A model generated the notes under the pieces. The model had not been told where the DNA came from and made no database searches. It was given only the letters and a program-made list of their open reading frames with translations. The translations under genes were made by a program, and so were the position numbers. This document shows, piece by piece, positions 1-7,323 of a stretch of 16,449 bases of DNA (position 1 is the stretch's first letter; each line of letters opens with the position of its first letter). The stretch comes from Ruminococcus sp. CAG:563 (GTDB lineage Bacteria > Bacillota > Clostridia > Oscillospirales > Acutalibacteraceae). Location of the stretch: the NCBI GenBank assembly GCA_000434915.1, contig FR882075.1, forward strand, positions 141,127 through 157,575. The letters run 5' to 3'.

Positions 1-213
1 CTCGTACGCGCCGAGTCCCGTTCCCGCCGCCGTTTTCAGTCCGAAGCATTTGCGAAGACCTCTTGCGACATTGTATTCGCCGCCGCCCTCCCAAACTCGG
101 AACGAACGTGCGGTTCTTATTCTTGCATCGCCGGGATCGAGTCTCAGCATAATTTCGCCAAGGGATATCATATCAAATGTGCAATCCTCTTTTTTTCTGA
201 GTTCAAGCTTCAT
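1..213 (-). CDS. kdgK: PfkB-family sugar kinase, probable 2-keto-3-deoxygluconate kinase (N-terminal 71 residues, cut by window edge)
   Basis: Only the first 71 codons lie in the window; the gene runs off the left edge. The reading begins MKLELRKKEDCTFD, followed by a SLGEIMLRLDPG stretch (about residues 17-28) and a GGGEYNVARGL stretch (about 43-53). These are the first beta strand and the N-terminal substrate-binding signature of PfkB/ribokinase-type kinases, with the GEIMLRL form typical of 2-dehydro-3-deoxygluconate (KDG) kinases. The expected reaction is KDG + ATP to KDPG, the step after mannonate dehydratase, which lies upstream in the same operon. The ATG lies inside the last codons of the glycosyltransferase gene (11-base overlap), preceded by AAGGAG about 10 bases upstream, so translation is probably coupled. 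The catalytic C-terminal half is not visible, so another sugar specificity is possible. Confidence 0.8.
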   Translation of the reverse strand, partial: MKLELRKKEDCTFDMISLGEIMLRLDPGDARIRTARSFRVWEGGGEYNVARGLRKCFGLKTAAGTGLGAYE

Positions 214-1219
214 TGCGGATATTCTCCTTTTTTCTGCTTTTGTAAAAATCAAACATTGTCGGGTCCTGTATCGCTCTTACAAGCTCGTAGACAGGCCGTG
301 AATAAAAGAACACGGTGAACATAATTTTTATAATTAAAGAAACATCTTTATTTCTTTGAAAATCCTTTATCCACTTTTTGCCTATTCGTTTTGATTCCGA
401 CAAAACTTCTTTTTCGCATTCTGTCCCTATTGCCTGCGTTCTGTTATAAAAAATCGACTGAAACAGATATTGCAAGCAGTATTTTTTCAAGAATGAATTT
501 GATGAATTTTTCAGCCTTTCACAAAGCATATCGAAAGAATATGTCATCGTGAAACGCTTCATTGTAAACCTTGATGTAACCGTTGAATTCTGTCTGTTGA
601 GATAATAATACAGCTCGGCGTCTATACACCTCACCGCTATGCCCTTATCGAGCAGAGTTATGATGTAATAAGCGTCCTCTCCGTTTGAAATTCCAACCGG
701 GAAACGGCTCCGACGGGCAATCTCGGTCTTGAAGATTTTTCCCCAAACGGATTTACCCATGCTCCTGTTTTTTCTGTTGTCAAACAATTCTTCAACAGTT
801 ATTTCGCGTGTTTTATATTCACTGACGGGCTGCATTTTTTCATCGGTATTCGACGTATAAACTTCATGTGCACAGACAAAGTCACAGTCCGATTTTTCAA
901 TCTCTCTGACGAACAGCTCAACCGCCTGATAATGCAGATAATCATCACCGTCAACGAACATAATATAATCTCCGCTTGCAATCTCAAGGCCGTGATTTCG
1001 AGCTACGGAAACACCTGCGTTGTCATGGTAAAAATACTTCACTCTGCTATCCGAAGCGGCAAATCTTTTTATAATTCCCGCACTTTTATCCGTGCTTCCG
1101 TCGTCGATACAGAGAATTTCCAGCTCCCTGTAGGTTTGATTCACTATGCTGTTAAGGCAATTCTCTATGTAGTTTTCAAGATTATATACAGGTATAATTA
1201 TGCTGACAAGTGCCGACAT
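203..1219 (-). CDS. Family 2 (GT-A fold) glycosyltransferase
   Basis: This 338-residue protein opens with the classic GT2 core: VSIIIPVYNLENYI (about residues 5-18), the nucleotide-binding IDDGSTD (38-44), GVSVARNHGL (69-78), and the metal-binding FVDGDDY (88-94). Such enzymes transfer a sugar from a nucleotide sugar, usually to cell-surface polysaccharide or teichoic-acid-type acceptors at the cytoplasmic face of the membrane. No clear transmembrane segment is seen, but a hydrophobic stretch near residue 300 (IKIMFTVFFY) could give membrane contact. The ATG at 1217-1219 is preceded by GAGGTGATG. The gene lies 15 bases after the SDR gene and overlaps the sugar kinase gene by 11 bases. A glycosyltransferase inside a hexuronate-catabolism operon is unexpected. 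Donor and acceptor cannot be told from the sequence. Confidence 0.88.
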   Translation of the reverse strand: MSALVSIIIPVYNLENYIENCLNSIVNQTYRELEILCIDDGSTDKSAGIIKRFAASDSRVKYFYHDNAGVSVARNHGLEIASGDYIMFVDGDDYLHYQAVELFVREIEKSDCDFVCAHEVYTSNTDEKMQPVSEYKTREITVEELFDNRKNRSMGKSVWGKIFKTEIARRSRFPVGISNGEDAYYIITLLDKGIAVRCIDAELYYYLNRQNSTVTSRFTMKRFTMTYSFDMLCERLKNSSNSFLKKYCLQYLFQSIFYNRTQAIGTECEKEVLSESKRIGKKWIKDFQRNKDVSLIIKIMFTVFFYSRPVYELVRAIQDPTMFDFYKSRKKENIRNEA

Positions 1220-1234
1220 TTCATCACCTCAGAT

Positions 1235-2086
1235 TTATACTCCCGAATATGCGTTAAATCCGCCGTCAACGGCAATCGTTGTACCGGTTACAAATCCCGA
1301 ATACTCCCTGTCGCAGAGAAAAAGCAATGCGCCTGAAAGCTCTTCGGGCTTACCGAAGCGACCCATCGGAGTTGCGGCAAGAATTTTGCCTGTTCTTGCG
1401 GTCGGTGAACCGTCGGGATTCCATAAAAGATCCTTATTCTGCTTCGTTGAGAAGAAGCCCGGTGCAATGGCATTGACTCTGATACCCATATCGGCAAAAT
1501 GAACCGCCATGAACTGAGTGAAGTTCGCAACCGCCGCTTTTGCCGCCGAATATGCCGGAATCTTTGTCAGCGGGCGGAAAGCGTTCATCGAGGTTATCAT
1601 AACAATACAACTGTCCTCTTTCTCTGCCATATCACGGGCAAAAATCTGCGTGGGAATAAGCGTTCCGAGAAAGTTGAGATTGAAAACAAACGATATTCCC
1701 TCCGGGTCAAGATCGAAGAACGTTTTTACATTCTCGTCCTTTTCAACAAGGTCGATCTTTTCAAGCGTTTCCTTTGTCGTCGTGCCCTTGGGGTTGTTTC
1801 CGCCTGCACCGTTGAGAAGAATATCGCATGTGCCGAGCTTTTCGGCAACAATATCCCTGGCCTTTTTCATGCTCTCGGGTTCAAGCACGTTGCAGCCCAC
1901 GGCAATAGCCGTACCGCCGTCTTCATTTATTTCGTCGGCGACCTTTTTTGCCGCATCTTCATTAAGGTCAAGCACGGCAACCTTTACGCCCTGCTCGGCA
2001 AGGGTCTTTGCAAAGCCTGAGCAAAGCACTCCGCCGCCGCCTGTTATAACCGCAACTTTTCCGTTAAGACTTTCATGCTTAGTCAT
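1235..2086 (-). CDS. uxuB: SDR-family oxidoreductase, D-mannonate oxidoreductase (fructuronate reductase) type
   Basis: This 283-residue short-chain dehydrogenase probably interconverts D-fructuronate and D-mannonate with NAD(P)H. Visible motifs are the Rossmann TGGGGVLCSG (about 15-24), VLDLN after the second strand (38-42), NGAGG (92-96), and the catalytic set S166 with Y179-AAK-183 (AYSAAK). Length and the long insertion after NGAGG (about residues 97-128) fit the SDR type of UxuB found beside uxuA in Firmicutes (as in B. subtilis YjmF), which is unrelated to the long-chain E. coli UxuB. The frame is open further upstream, but the ATG at 2084-2086 is chosen: it has GGAGTGAT five bases before it and lies four bases after the uxuA stop. 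The longer version would overlap uxuA by about 100 bases and adds residues unlike the family. Substrate is inferred mainly from the neighbour. Confidence 0.88.
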   Translation of the reverse strand: MTKHESLNGKVAVITGGGGVLCSGFAKTLAEQGVKVAVLDLNEDAAKKVADEINEDGGTAIAVGCNVLEPESMKKARDIVAEKLGTCDILLNGAGGNNPKGTTTKETLEKIDLVEKDENVKTFFDLDPEGISFVFNLNFLGTLIPTQIFARDMAEKEDSCIVMITSMNAFRPLTKIPAYSAAKAAVANFTQFMAVHFADMGIRVNAIAPGFFSTKQNKDLLWNPDGSPTARTGKILAATPMGRFGKPEELSGALLFLCDREYSGFVTGTTIAVDGGFNAYSGV

Positions 2087-2090
2087 AATA

Positions 2091-3161
2091 TCACTCCGAT
2101 TTTTTGTTCTTTGCAACCGCTTCCCACAGTCCGTTGAGATATGCACAGCCGAGTGCACGGTCATAGAGTCCGTAGCCGGGTCGTGCAACCTCGCCCCAGA
2201 TCATCCTTCCGTGGTCGGGTCTTACATAGCCGTCAAATCCGACCTCCTGCAAAGCCTTGACTATCTCGTACATATCCAGGCTTCCGTCCGAGGAAAGATG
2301 GGAGGTCTCATTGAACCGGCGGTCTCTAATTTTAACGTTTCTCAGGTGAGCAAAATAAATTCTGTTGCCCACCTCTCTTATCATCGCCGGCAAATCGTTA
2401 TCCGCACTCGCTCCGAGAGAGCCTGTGCAGAAGGTCAGTCCGTTATACGGCGAATCGACAAGCTTCAGAAACCGTCTTATGTCTTCAATATTTTTAATGA
2501 TTCTCGGCAATCCGAAAATATCCCACGGCGGATCGTCGGGGTGAATTGCCATTTTAACATCGCATTCCTCGCAAACGGGAATAATTTCTTCAAGGAAATG
2601 CTTGAGATTTCTCCACATATCCTCATGCGTGATGTTTTTATACTTTTGGAACAGCTCTTTAATCTCGCCCATACGCTCGGTTTCCCAGCCGGGCATCGCA
2701 TAGCCGTTCGAGTTATCGTCAATCTCTCTGAACATATCCTCGGGACTTTTTCCCTCAACCTGCTTGCCGTCATAGCAAAGGCAGGTTGCACCGTTGCCCA
2801 TATCCATTGCAAGGTCGGTTCTTGTCCAGTCAAAAACAGGCATGAAATTATAGCAAATTACCTTTACCCCCGCTTTTGAAAGATTTCGGATACATTCCTT
2901 GTAGTTTTCAATGTATTTATCGGCGTCGCCGTCGCCGAGTTTTATGCTCTCGTGCACATTGACGCTCTCTATACATTCCATTGTAAGGCCTGCCGCTTCG
3001 ATCTCCTTCTTCATATCAAGGATCATGTCAAGCGGCCACACCTCGCCGGCCGGCAAGGTGTGCAAAGCAGGAACAACGCCTGCCACACCGGGCACCTGTC
3101 TTATCTGCTCAAGCGAAACGGTGTCCTTACCGTCGCCGAACCATCGCATTGTCATCTGCAT
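2091..3161 (-). CDS. uxuA: D-mannonate dehydratase
   Basis: Converts D-mannonate to 2-keto-3-deoxy-D-gluconate in cytoplasmic glucuronate/fructuronate catabolism. The protein has 356 residues, close to the 360-residue Gram-positive UxuA form. The start is MQMTMRWFGDG with VSLEQIRQVPG and ALHTLPAGEVW (33-42), matching the family N terminus. Expected metal ligands and active-site residues are in place: H207 in AIHPDDPPW, C245 in FCTGSLG, H272 in FAHLRN, and D316/H317 in RPDHGR. The ATG at 3159-3161 has AGAGGTGAT just upstream and starts four bases after the stop of the preceding dehydrogenase gene; its own stop lies four bases before the SDR start. This tight packing supports one transcript. 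Of all genes in the left operon this identification is the firmest and anchors the pathway. Confidence 0.97.
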   Translation of the reverse strand: MQMTMRWFGDGKDTVSLEQIRQVPGVAGVVPALHTLPAGEVWPLDMILDMKKEIEAAGLTMECIESVNVHESIKLGDGDADKYIENYKECIRNLSKAGVKVICYNFMPVFDWTRTDLAMDMGNGATCLCYDGKQVEGKSPEDMFREIDDNSNGYAMPGWETERMGEIKELFQKYKNITHEDMWRNLKHFLEEIIPVCEECDVKMAIHPDDPPWDIFGLPRIIKNIEDIRRFLKLVDSPYNGLTFCTGSLGASADNDLPAMIREVGNRIYFAHLRNVKIRDRRFNETSHLSSDGSLDMYEIVKALQEVGFDGYVRPDHGRMIWGEVARPGYGLYDRALGCAYLNGLWEAVAKNKKSE

Positions 3162-3165
3162 GAGA

Positions 3166-4179
3166 TCACCTCTTTCCGAGAATTACTTCTTCTCCGCTTT
3201 CGGAGGACTCATAAATCGCAGCAAATTCTTCGACAGACTTGCCGCCTTCATGAGAATCTATCGAAAAATGACCTCCCGAGGCTATACAATCGTAAAAATC
3301 ATGTATCAGTGCCTCATGTCCGCCTCCCCAGTAATCCTTGCCTCTTGCAACGTCATTTTCTGTGCTGAGGAATTCAATTTCGCCGTCTTTATGAATAATA
3401 CAGGCGTTGTCGCCCTCGACTCTGAGCGTTGCTCTCTCGCAGAAAATATCTATTATAGGCTTCGCATTAAGACTGAACGCCGTCGTTGCGTCATAAAGGC
3501 CGATTACGCCGTTTTCAAAAACAAATCTTGCGTGAGCAGTGTCCTCAACCTCGATAACATCCTTTAAATGATCGTTGGAAACATGACCGATAACACCGAT
3601 AACATTACTGCCGACAAGATATCGAAGCAAATCCTGCGTGTGGATTCCCTGATTTATGACAACACCGCCGCCCTCTTTTTTGAGAGTTCCATGCCAATCG
3701 TCGGAATAATAATCCTCGTTTCTGCACCATTGGACAACAGCCCTTGCACCCTTGATTGCTCCGTATTTTCCTGTTTCAAGCACATTTTTGACCGCTCTCA
3801 CGGACGGATTGTAACGGTTCTGGAAGCAAACGCCGTACTCATGCGTGCTCATGAGCTGAGCCATGCGGATTTTCGCAAGCTCCTCCCTATTTATGGCACA
3901 CGGCTTCTCGCAAAGGACATGGATATCCCTTGAAAGAGCCTCGACCGACATTTCAACATGAAGATAATGCGGAGTACAAATATGCACAGCGTCGGGATGA
4001 TCCTCTTCGAGCATCTTTATGTAATCATAATATGCCTTGCAGCCGTATTTTTCGGCAGCCTTATCCGCTTTTTCTTCAGCAATATCGGCGACAGATGAAA
4101 TCTCAATACCCTCCATGGAGTTAAGTATCTCCAAATGTACCTGTGCTATATTGCCGCAACCTATAACAGAAACCCTCAT
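3166..4179 (-). CDS. Gfo/Idh/MocA-family NAD(P)-dependent oxidoreductase
   Basis: This 337-residue cytoplasmic dehydrogenase has the family layout: an N-terminal Rossmann fold with GCGNIA (7-12), the CTPHYLH loop (68-74), the catalytic C-EKP motif with K92 (90-93), and a C-terminal substrate domain carrying GGGVVINQGIHTQDL (170-184), in which H180 and D183 are the usual catalytic and substrate contacts. Family members oxidise or reduce sugar ring hydroxyls, often at C3 of glycosides or inositols. It starts after TGAGGTG and lies eight bases after the fused epimerase-dehydrogenase gene, upstream of uxuA. It resembles the dehydrogenase half of that fusion in layout only; they do not look like recent copies. 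It may form a two-dehydrogenase set with the fusion (oxidation then reduction). The substrate is unknown. Confidence 0.92.
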   Translation of the reverse strand: MRVSVIGCGNIAQVHLEILNSMEGIEISSVADIAEEKADKAAEKYGCKAYYDYIKMLEEDHPDAVHICTPHYLHVEMSVEALSRDIHVLCEKPCAINREELAKIRMAQLMSTHEYGVCFQNRYNPSVRAVKNVLETGKYGAIKGARAVVQWCRNEDYYSDDWHGTLKKEGGGVVINQGIHTQDLLRYLVGSNVIGVIGHVSNDHLKDVIEVEDTAHARFVFENGVIGLYDATTAFSLNAKPIIDIFCERATLRVEGDNACIIHKDGEIEFLSTENDVARGKDYWGGGHEALIHDFYDCIASGGHFSIDSHEGGKSVEEFAAIYESSESGEEVILGKR

Positions 4180-4187
4180 AAAACACC

Positions 4188-6209
4188 TCAGTATGTATCG
4201 CTCATATCGTCGGCAACCTGCTCGACAACGTTTGTCTTTGCCTTGGAGTTCTTAACATGCTCCATGAGCAAATCGTAATATTTATCCTCGTCAAAAGGAA
4301 TGGAAACCGTTTCATTCGTCCAGCTTGAAAGATGAGCGGCATTGGAAATCGTAAGTCCGTTAATGCCCTCCTTGCCGTCGGCGACAAGCGGAGTTCCGTG
4401 AAGAATCTTTCCGGCGAACGCATTGAGAACACCCGGATGCTGCTCGTTCTTTCCGTCGGTCTGGACATCAACGGTATGAGTTCCGATCCTTACGAAGCCG
4501 TCCTTGGCAGTCTGAATATTGTGCGTCAGACCCTCATCAAGCTCAATAAGAGTGATTTTCTCCGCCTTTTCGCATATAATTTTCGCTTTGTCAAGCGTAA
4601 TTTCAAATCTGTTTGTACCGGGGTAATCTCCCGTTGTGGTTATAAACACACCCGTTGCGCCGTTCGGATATTCGGCATAAATCGTAACGTCATCCTCAAC
4701 CTCGATATCATGCCACTTGCCCTCACTGCAGAATGCACGGATCTTTGACGGCATGCCGCAAATCCACTGCCACAAATCAAGCTGATGCGGGCACTGGTTA
4801 AGGAGTACGCCGCCGCCCTCGCCTGACCAGGTTGCACGCCATCCGCCTGAATTGTAATATGCCTGGGTGCGGTACCAGTCGGTGATGATCCAGTTTACAC
4901 GGCGAATCTCACCGTATTTTCCGCTGTCAACAATTTCTTTCATCTTTCTGAAAACGCAGTTTGTGCGCTGATTGAACATCATTGCGAAAACCTTGTCACT
5001 CTTAGCGGCAAATTCGTTCATCTCACGAACCTGCTTTGTATAAACGCCTGCCGGCTTCTCTGATACAACGTGCAGTCCGTTTTTAAGAGCCTCAATAACA
5101 TAAGGCGGATGGAAATAGTGAGGAACAGCGATTATAACAGCGTCGCACTCACCGCTTTCAAAAAGCTCCTTAGCTGTTGAGTATCTCTTAGCCCAGGGAA
5201 CGTTTTTCTTCGCCCATTCAAGTCTCTCGGGGTTGATATCGGCAACTGCCGTAACTCTCATCTCGCTCATTTCGCCGTCAAGGAAATTGCGGATATGGCT
5301 CGAGCCCATATTACCGACGCCGACAATACCCGTGCGAATCGGCTGAGCTTTCTCGACAAGCTTGTGCATTGCGTCCGCAGCAGCCTTGAACGACTCTTTG
5401 TATGTAGCATAGGTATGCTTGTCCATACCCTTCTTTGTTTCGTCATCGTTTTCAAGTGCGTTAAAGCCCTCAAATACCTTTAGGTGAGGCTCAAGCGAAA
5501 GAATGATTCTTTTCCACTTGAATGAAAGCTTTCTTATTATCTCCTCAACGTTGCCGTCGCCCTCTCCGGCCGGAACGACCTGACCGTCGGCATACAAGGC
5601 GTCCTTAACGTGCATATATTCGATATAATCCTCAAGAAGCTCATAAGCCTTGAGCGTATCAACGCCGCACTGAACAAAGTTTGCCGGGTCAAAAACAGCT
5701 CTTAATTTACCGCCGCAGGCTTCAAGAACCTCAAAACAACGCTCTGCCGTGTCGCCGTATATTCCTTTTTCGTTTTCATGGCAGCACATTATGCCGTTTT
5801 CGTCTGCATAGTCAACCATTGCCTTAACTCGGCGGATCACTTCTTCCTTATAATCATCATATCCGTCCTCTTTATCAAAGAAGAAGCTGAAAATTCTGAT
5901 ATATTTTGCTTCAAGGATTTTTGCAACCTCGATTGTATTCTTAAACGCTTCAAAATGAGGTTCAAAATCGTCCTTGATATTGATTTTGCCGTAAGCCGAG
6001 CCGATTGAGGAAACCTTCATGCCCTCTTCGTCAATCGTCTTTTTGATTTCCTTGGCCTGTTCAACAGTCATATTGTTGATGTTAAGTTCCTTGCCGAAGC
6101 CGCGAAGCTCCATTTCGGCAATGCCGTTTTCCTTGCAGGCCGCAATCTGACCTTTTATCTTGCTTTCACCGGATTCATCGCTGAAAGCGGAAAAAATAAA
6201 ATGTGCCAT
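4188..6209 (-). CDS. Fusion protein: sugar isomerase/epimerase TIM barrel + Gfo/Idh/MocA dehydrogenase
   Basis: A continuous 673-residue protein made of two enzymes. Residues 1 to about 275 are a xylose-isomerase-like TIM barrel (AP endonuclease 2 superfamily) with a plausible metal-ligand series: E145 in CHENEKGIYGD, D174 in FDPANF, H200 in MHVKD and E240 in LEPH. A short helical linker follows (about 276-291). From 292 on is a Gfo/Idh/MocA dehydrogenase: Rossmann GIVGVGNMG (294-302), EKP with K385 (384-386), and the GEGGGVLL / CPHQLDLW region with H475 and D478. Both catalytic sets look intact. E. coli YcjR (3-keto-glycoside epimerase) and YcjS (glucoside 3-dehydrogenase) are separate proteins of these two types, so the fusion may oxidise a sugar and pass the keto product to the barrel for epimerisation or elimination; this is inference. 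First gene of the operon; its ATG follows AAGGAGGAT. Confidence 0.92.
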   Translation of the reverse strand: MAHFIFSAFSDESGESKIKGQIAACKENGIAEMELRGFGKELNINNMTVEQAKEIKKTIDEEGMKVSSIGSAYGKINIKDDFEPHFEAFKNTIEVAKILEAKYIRIFSFFFDKEDGYDDYKEEVIRRVKAMVDYADENGIMCCHENEKGIYGDTAERCFEVLEACGGKLRAVFDPANFVQCGVDTLKAYELLEDYIEYMHVKDALYADGQVVPAGEGDGNVEEIIRKLSFKWKRIILSLEPHLKVFEGFNALENDDETKKGMDKHTYATYKESFKAAADAMHKLVEKAQPIRTGIVGVGNMGSSHIRNFLDGEMSEMRVTAVADINPERLEWAKKNVPWAKRYSTAKELFESGECDAVIIAVPHYFHPPYVIEALKNGLHVVSEKPAGVYTKQVREMNEFAAKSDKVFAMMFNQRTNCVFRKMKEIVDSGKYGEIRRVNWIITDWYRTQAYYNSGGWRATWSGEGGGVLLNQCPHQLDLWQWICGMPSKIRAFCSEGKWHDIEVEDDVTIYAEYPNGATGVFITTTGDYPGTNRFEITLDKAKIICEKAEKITLIELDEGLTHNIQTAKDGFVRIGTHTVDVQTDGKNEQHPGVLNAFAGKILHGTPLVADGKEGINGLTISNAAHLSSWTNETVSIPFDEDKYYDLLMEHVKNSKAKTNVVEQVADDMSDTY

Positions 6210-6258
6210 TAATTATCCTCCTTATGCTGACTTTGCGTAAACATAATTTCACAGAATG

Positions 6259-6287
6259 ATTATATCACACAAAAAATAAAAAATAAA
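6259..6287 (-). promoter_or_regulatory. Probable promoter of the uronate/epimerase operon
   Basis: On the minus strand a perfect TATAAT (complement of 6259-6264) with an upstream TG (TGATATAAT) makes an extended -10 element. The -35 position, 17 bases further up (6282-6287), reads TTTATT and is weak. Transcription would start near 6252, about 40 bases before the fusion gene. The upstream side is very A/T rich. No clear operator or catabolite-response element was recognised. Confidence 0.6.
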
Positions 6288-6322
6288 GATATAAATACAG
6301 TAATTACCGATTATTTTGAACA

Positions 6323-6351
6323 ATAACAAATTATTTTTCGTTTCATATAAT
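6323..6351 (+). promoter_or_regulatory. Probable promoter of the DUF11-repeat gene
   Basis: ATAACA (6323-6328, four of six consensus matches) is followed after 17 bases by a perfect TATAAT (6346-6351). The predicted start, near 6358, falls at the beginning of a perfect hairpin. It is divergent from the operon promoter about 60 bases away. Confidence 0.6.
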
Positions 6352-6355
6352 ATAA

Positions 6356-6373
6356 CGGAAGCAAAAGCTTCCG
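6356..6373 (+). promoter_or_regulatory. 5'-terminal mRNA stem-loop
   Basis: A perfect 7-bp stem CGGAAGC / GCTTCCG closes an AAAA loop. It sits at or within two bases of the predicted transcription start and is followed by eight A residues, then the ribosome binding site. No T-run follows in either direction, so it is not a terminator. Hairpins at the extreme 5' end are known to protect bacterial mRNAs from 5'-end-dependent decay (ompA-type 5' UTRs), which would suit a highly expressed gene. Confidence 0.6.
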
Positions 6374-6398
6374 AAAAAAAATTAAAGGAGGTCTTGCA

Positions 6399-7253
6399 AT
6401 GGCTCTTTTCACAAACCAGGCGACCTTGACCTATAACGATAACGTTATCAATTCCAACATCGTCACAGGCGAGATCGTTCAGGTTCTTACAGTCACCAAA
6501 AACGCTCTTTCGGATACCTACGAAAGGGATAAAACCATAACCTATATCATCAATATTGTCAACTCAAGCGATTCCGACTTTACAGATTTGACCGTTACGG
6601 ATAATCTCGGCGCATACGCTTTCAACGCAGCTGCGCTTGTTCCGCTGACTTATGTTAATGACAGTGTCCGTTACTTTATCAAAGGCGATCTGCAGTCCGC
6701 ACCGACCGTTGCCGCGGTTTCGCCGCTGACAATAACGGGAATCACGGTTCCTGCCAACGGAAACGCAACTGTCGTTTATTCGGCAACGGTAAATGAGTTT
6801 GCTCCTCTTGACGGAGAAGCTCAGATCACAAACACCGTAACCGTGAGCGGAATAGGTCTTTCCTCACCCGTCACCGCTGAGGAAACAATTACACTTGAAA
6901 CAGGTCCGATTCTTTCCATTACAAAGGCTGTTTGCCCGCTTTCCGTTCCCGAAAACGGCACATTAACCTACACTTTCGTTATTAGGAATAACGGCTTCAC
7001 AGAAGCAACAGCCGCAGATAACCTGGTTATCCGTGACACATTTGACCCGATTCTCAATATCACAAGCGTAACGCTCGACGGAACGGCTCTCACGCCGACA
7101 ACGGGCTACACCTATAATGCCGAAACAGGCGAATTTGCCACGGTTGCCGGTGCAGTTACCGTTCCGGCAGCAACCTATGTTCGTGATGCAACGACCGGTG
7201 CTTACAGCATTACACCGGGGGCTACCGTTCTCACCGTTACGGGAACAGTTTAA
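6399..7253 (+). CDS. DUF11-type beta-sandwich repeat protein without signal peptide
   Basis: A 284-residue protein with two DUF11-like repeats (the conserved repeat domain of bacterial surface proteins, TIGR01451 type). Unit one runs from about 28 to 165 (VLTVTKNALSD, TITYIINIVNSS, LTVTDNLG, ITNTVTVSG) and unit two from about 170 to 284 (LSITKAVCPLS, LTYTFVIRNNG, LVIRDTF). Composition is rich in Thr, Val, Asn and Ala with few aromatic or charged residues, as usual for extracellular repeats. Yet the N terminus, MALFTNQATLTYND, has no signal peptide, and there is no LPXTG, membrane anchor or S-layer domain, so how it is placed is unclear. The start is certain: an AAAGGAGGT ribosome binding site lies seven bases before the ATG. 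Promoter, leader hairpin and this site point to strong expression. It stands alone, between divergent and convergent neighbours. Function unknown. Confidence 0.85.
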   Translation: MALFTNQATLTYNDNVINSNIVTGEIVQVLTVTKNALSDTYERDKTITYIINIVNSSDSDFTDLTVTDNLGAYAFNAAALVPLTYVNDSVRYFIKGDLQSAPTVAAVSPLTITGITVPANGNATVVYSATVNEFAPLDGEAQITNTVTVSGIGLSSPVTAEETITLETGPILSITKAVCPLSVPENGTLTYTFVIRNNGFTEATAADNLVIRDTFDPILNITSVTLDGTALTPTTGYTYNAETGEFATVAGAVTVPAATYVRDATTGAYSITPGATVLTVTGTV

Positions 7254-7280
7254 AGCAAATCGTTTAGAATGTATAATTAC

Positions 7281-7310
7281 AAAAAAATCCCGGCTCTTTC
7301 GAGTCGGGAT
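7281..7310 (-). terminator. Intrinsic terminator of the queA-tgt-yajC unit (possibly two-way)
   Basis: TCCCGGCTC (7288-7296) pairs with GAGTCGGGA (7301-7309) around a TTTC loop, with one G-U pair and an extra A-T pair outside. On the minus strand it is followed directly by seven T residues (complement of 7281-7287), a textbook terminator 14 bases after the yajC stop. The plus side has only ATAATTTAATAC, but the same hairpin probably also ends the DUF11 gene transcript. Confidence 0.85.
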
Positions 7311-7323
7311 AATTTAATACTAA

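Noticed and set aside
2087..2188. 34-residue N-terminal extension of the SDR gene
   Set aside because: Overlaps the uxuA coding end and lacks family similarity; the ATG at 2086 has GGAGTGAT and the SDR N terminus.
1518..2879. 453-residue plus-strand open frame opposite the SDR and uxuA genes
   Set aside because: Antisense shadow of two firmly identified genes; low-complexity Ser/Phe-rich text, no ribosome binding site, no family motif.
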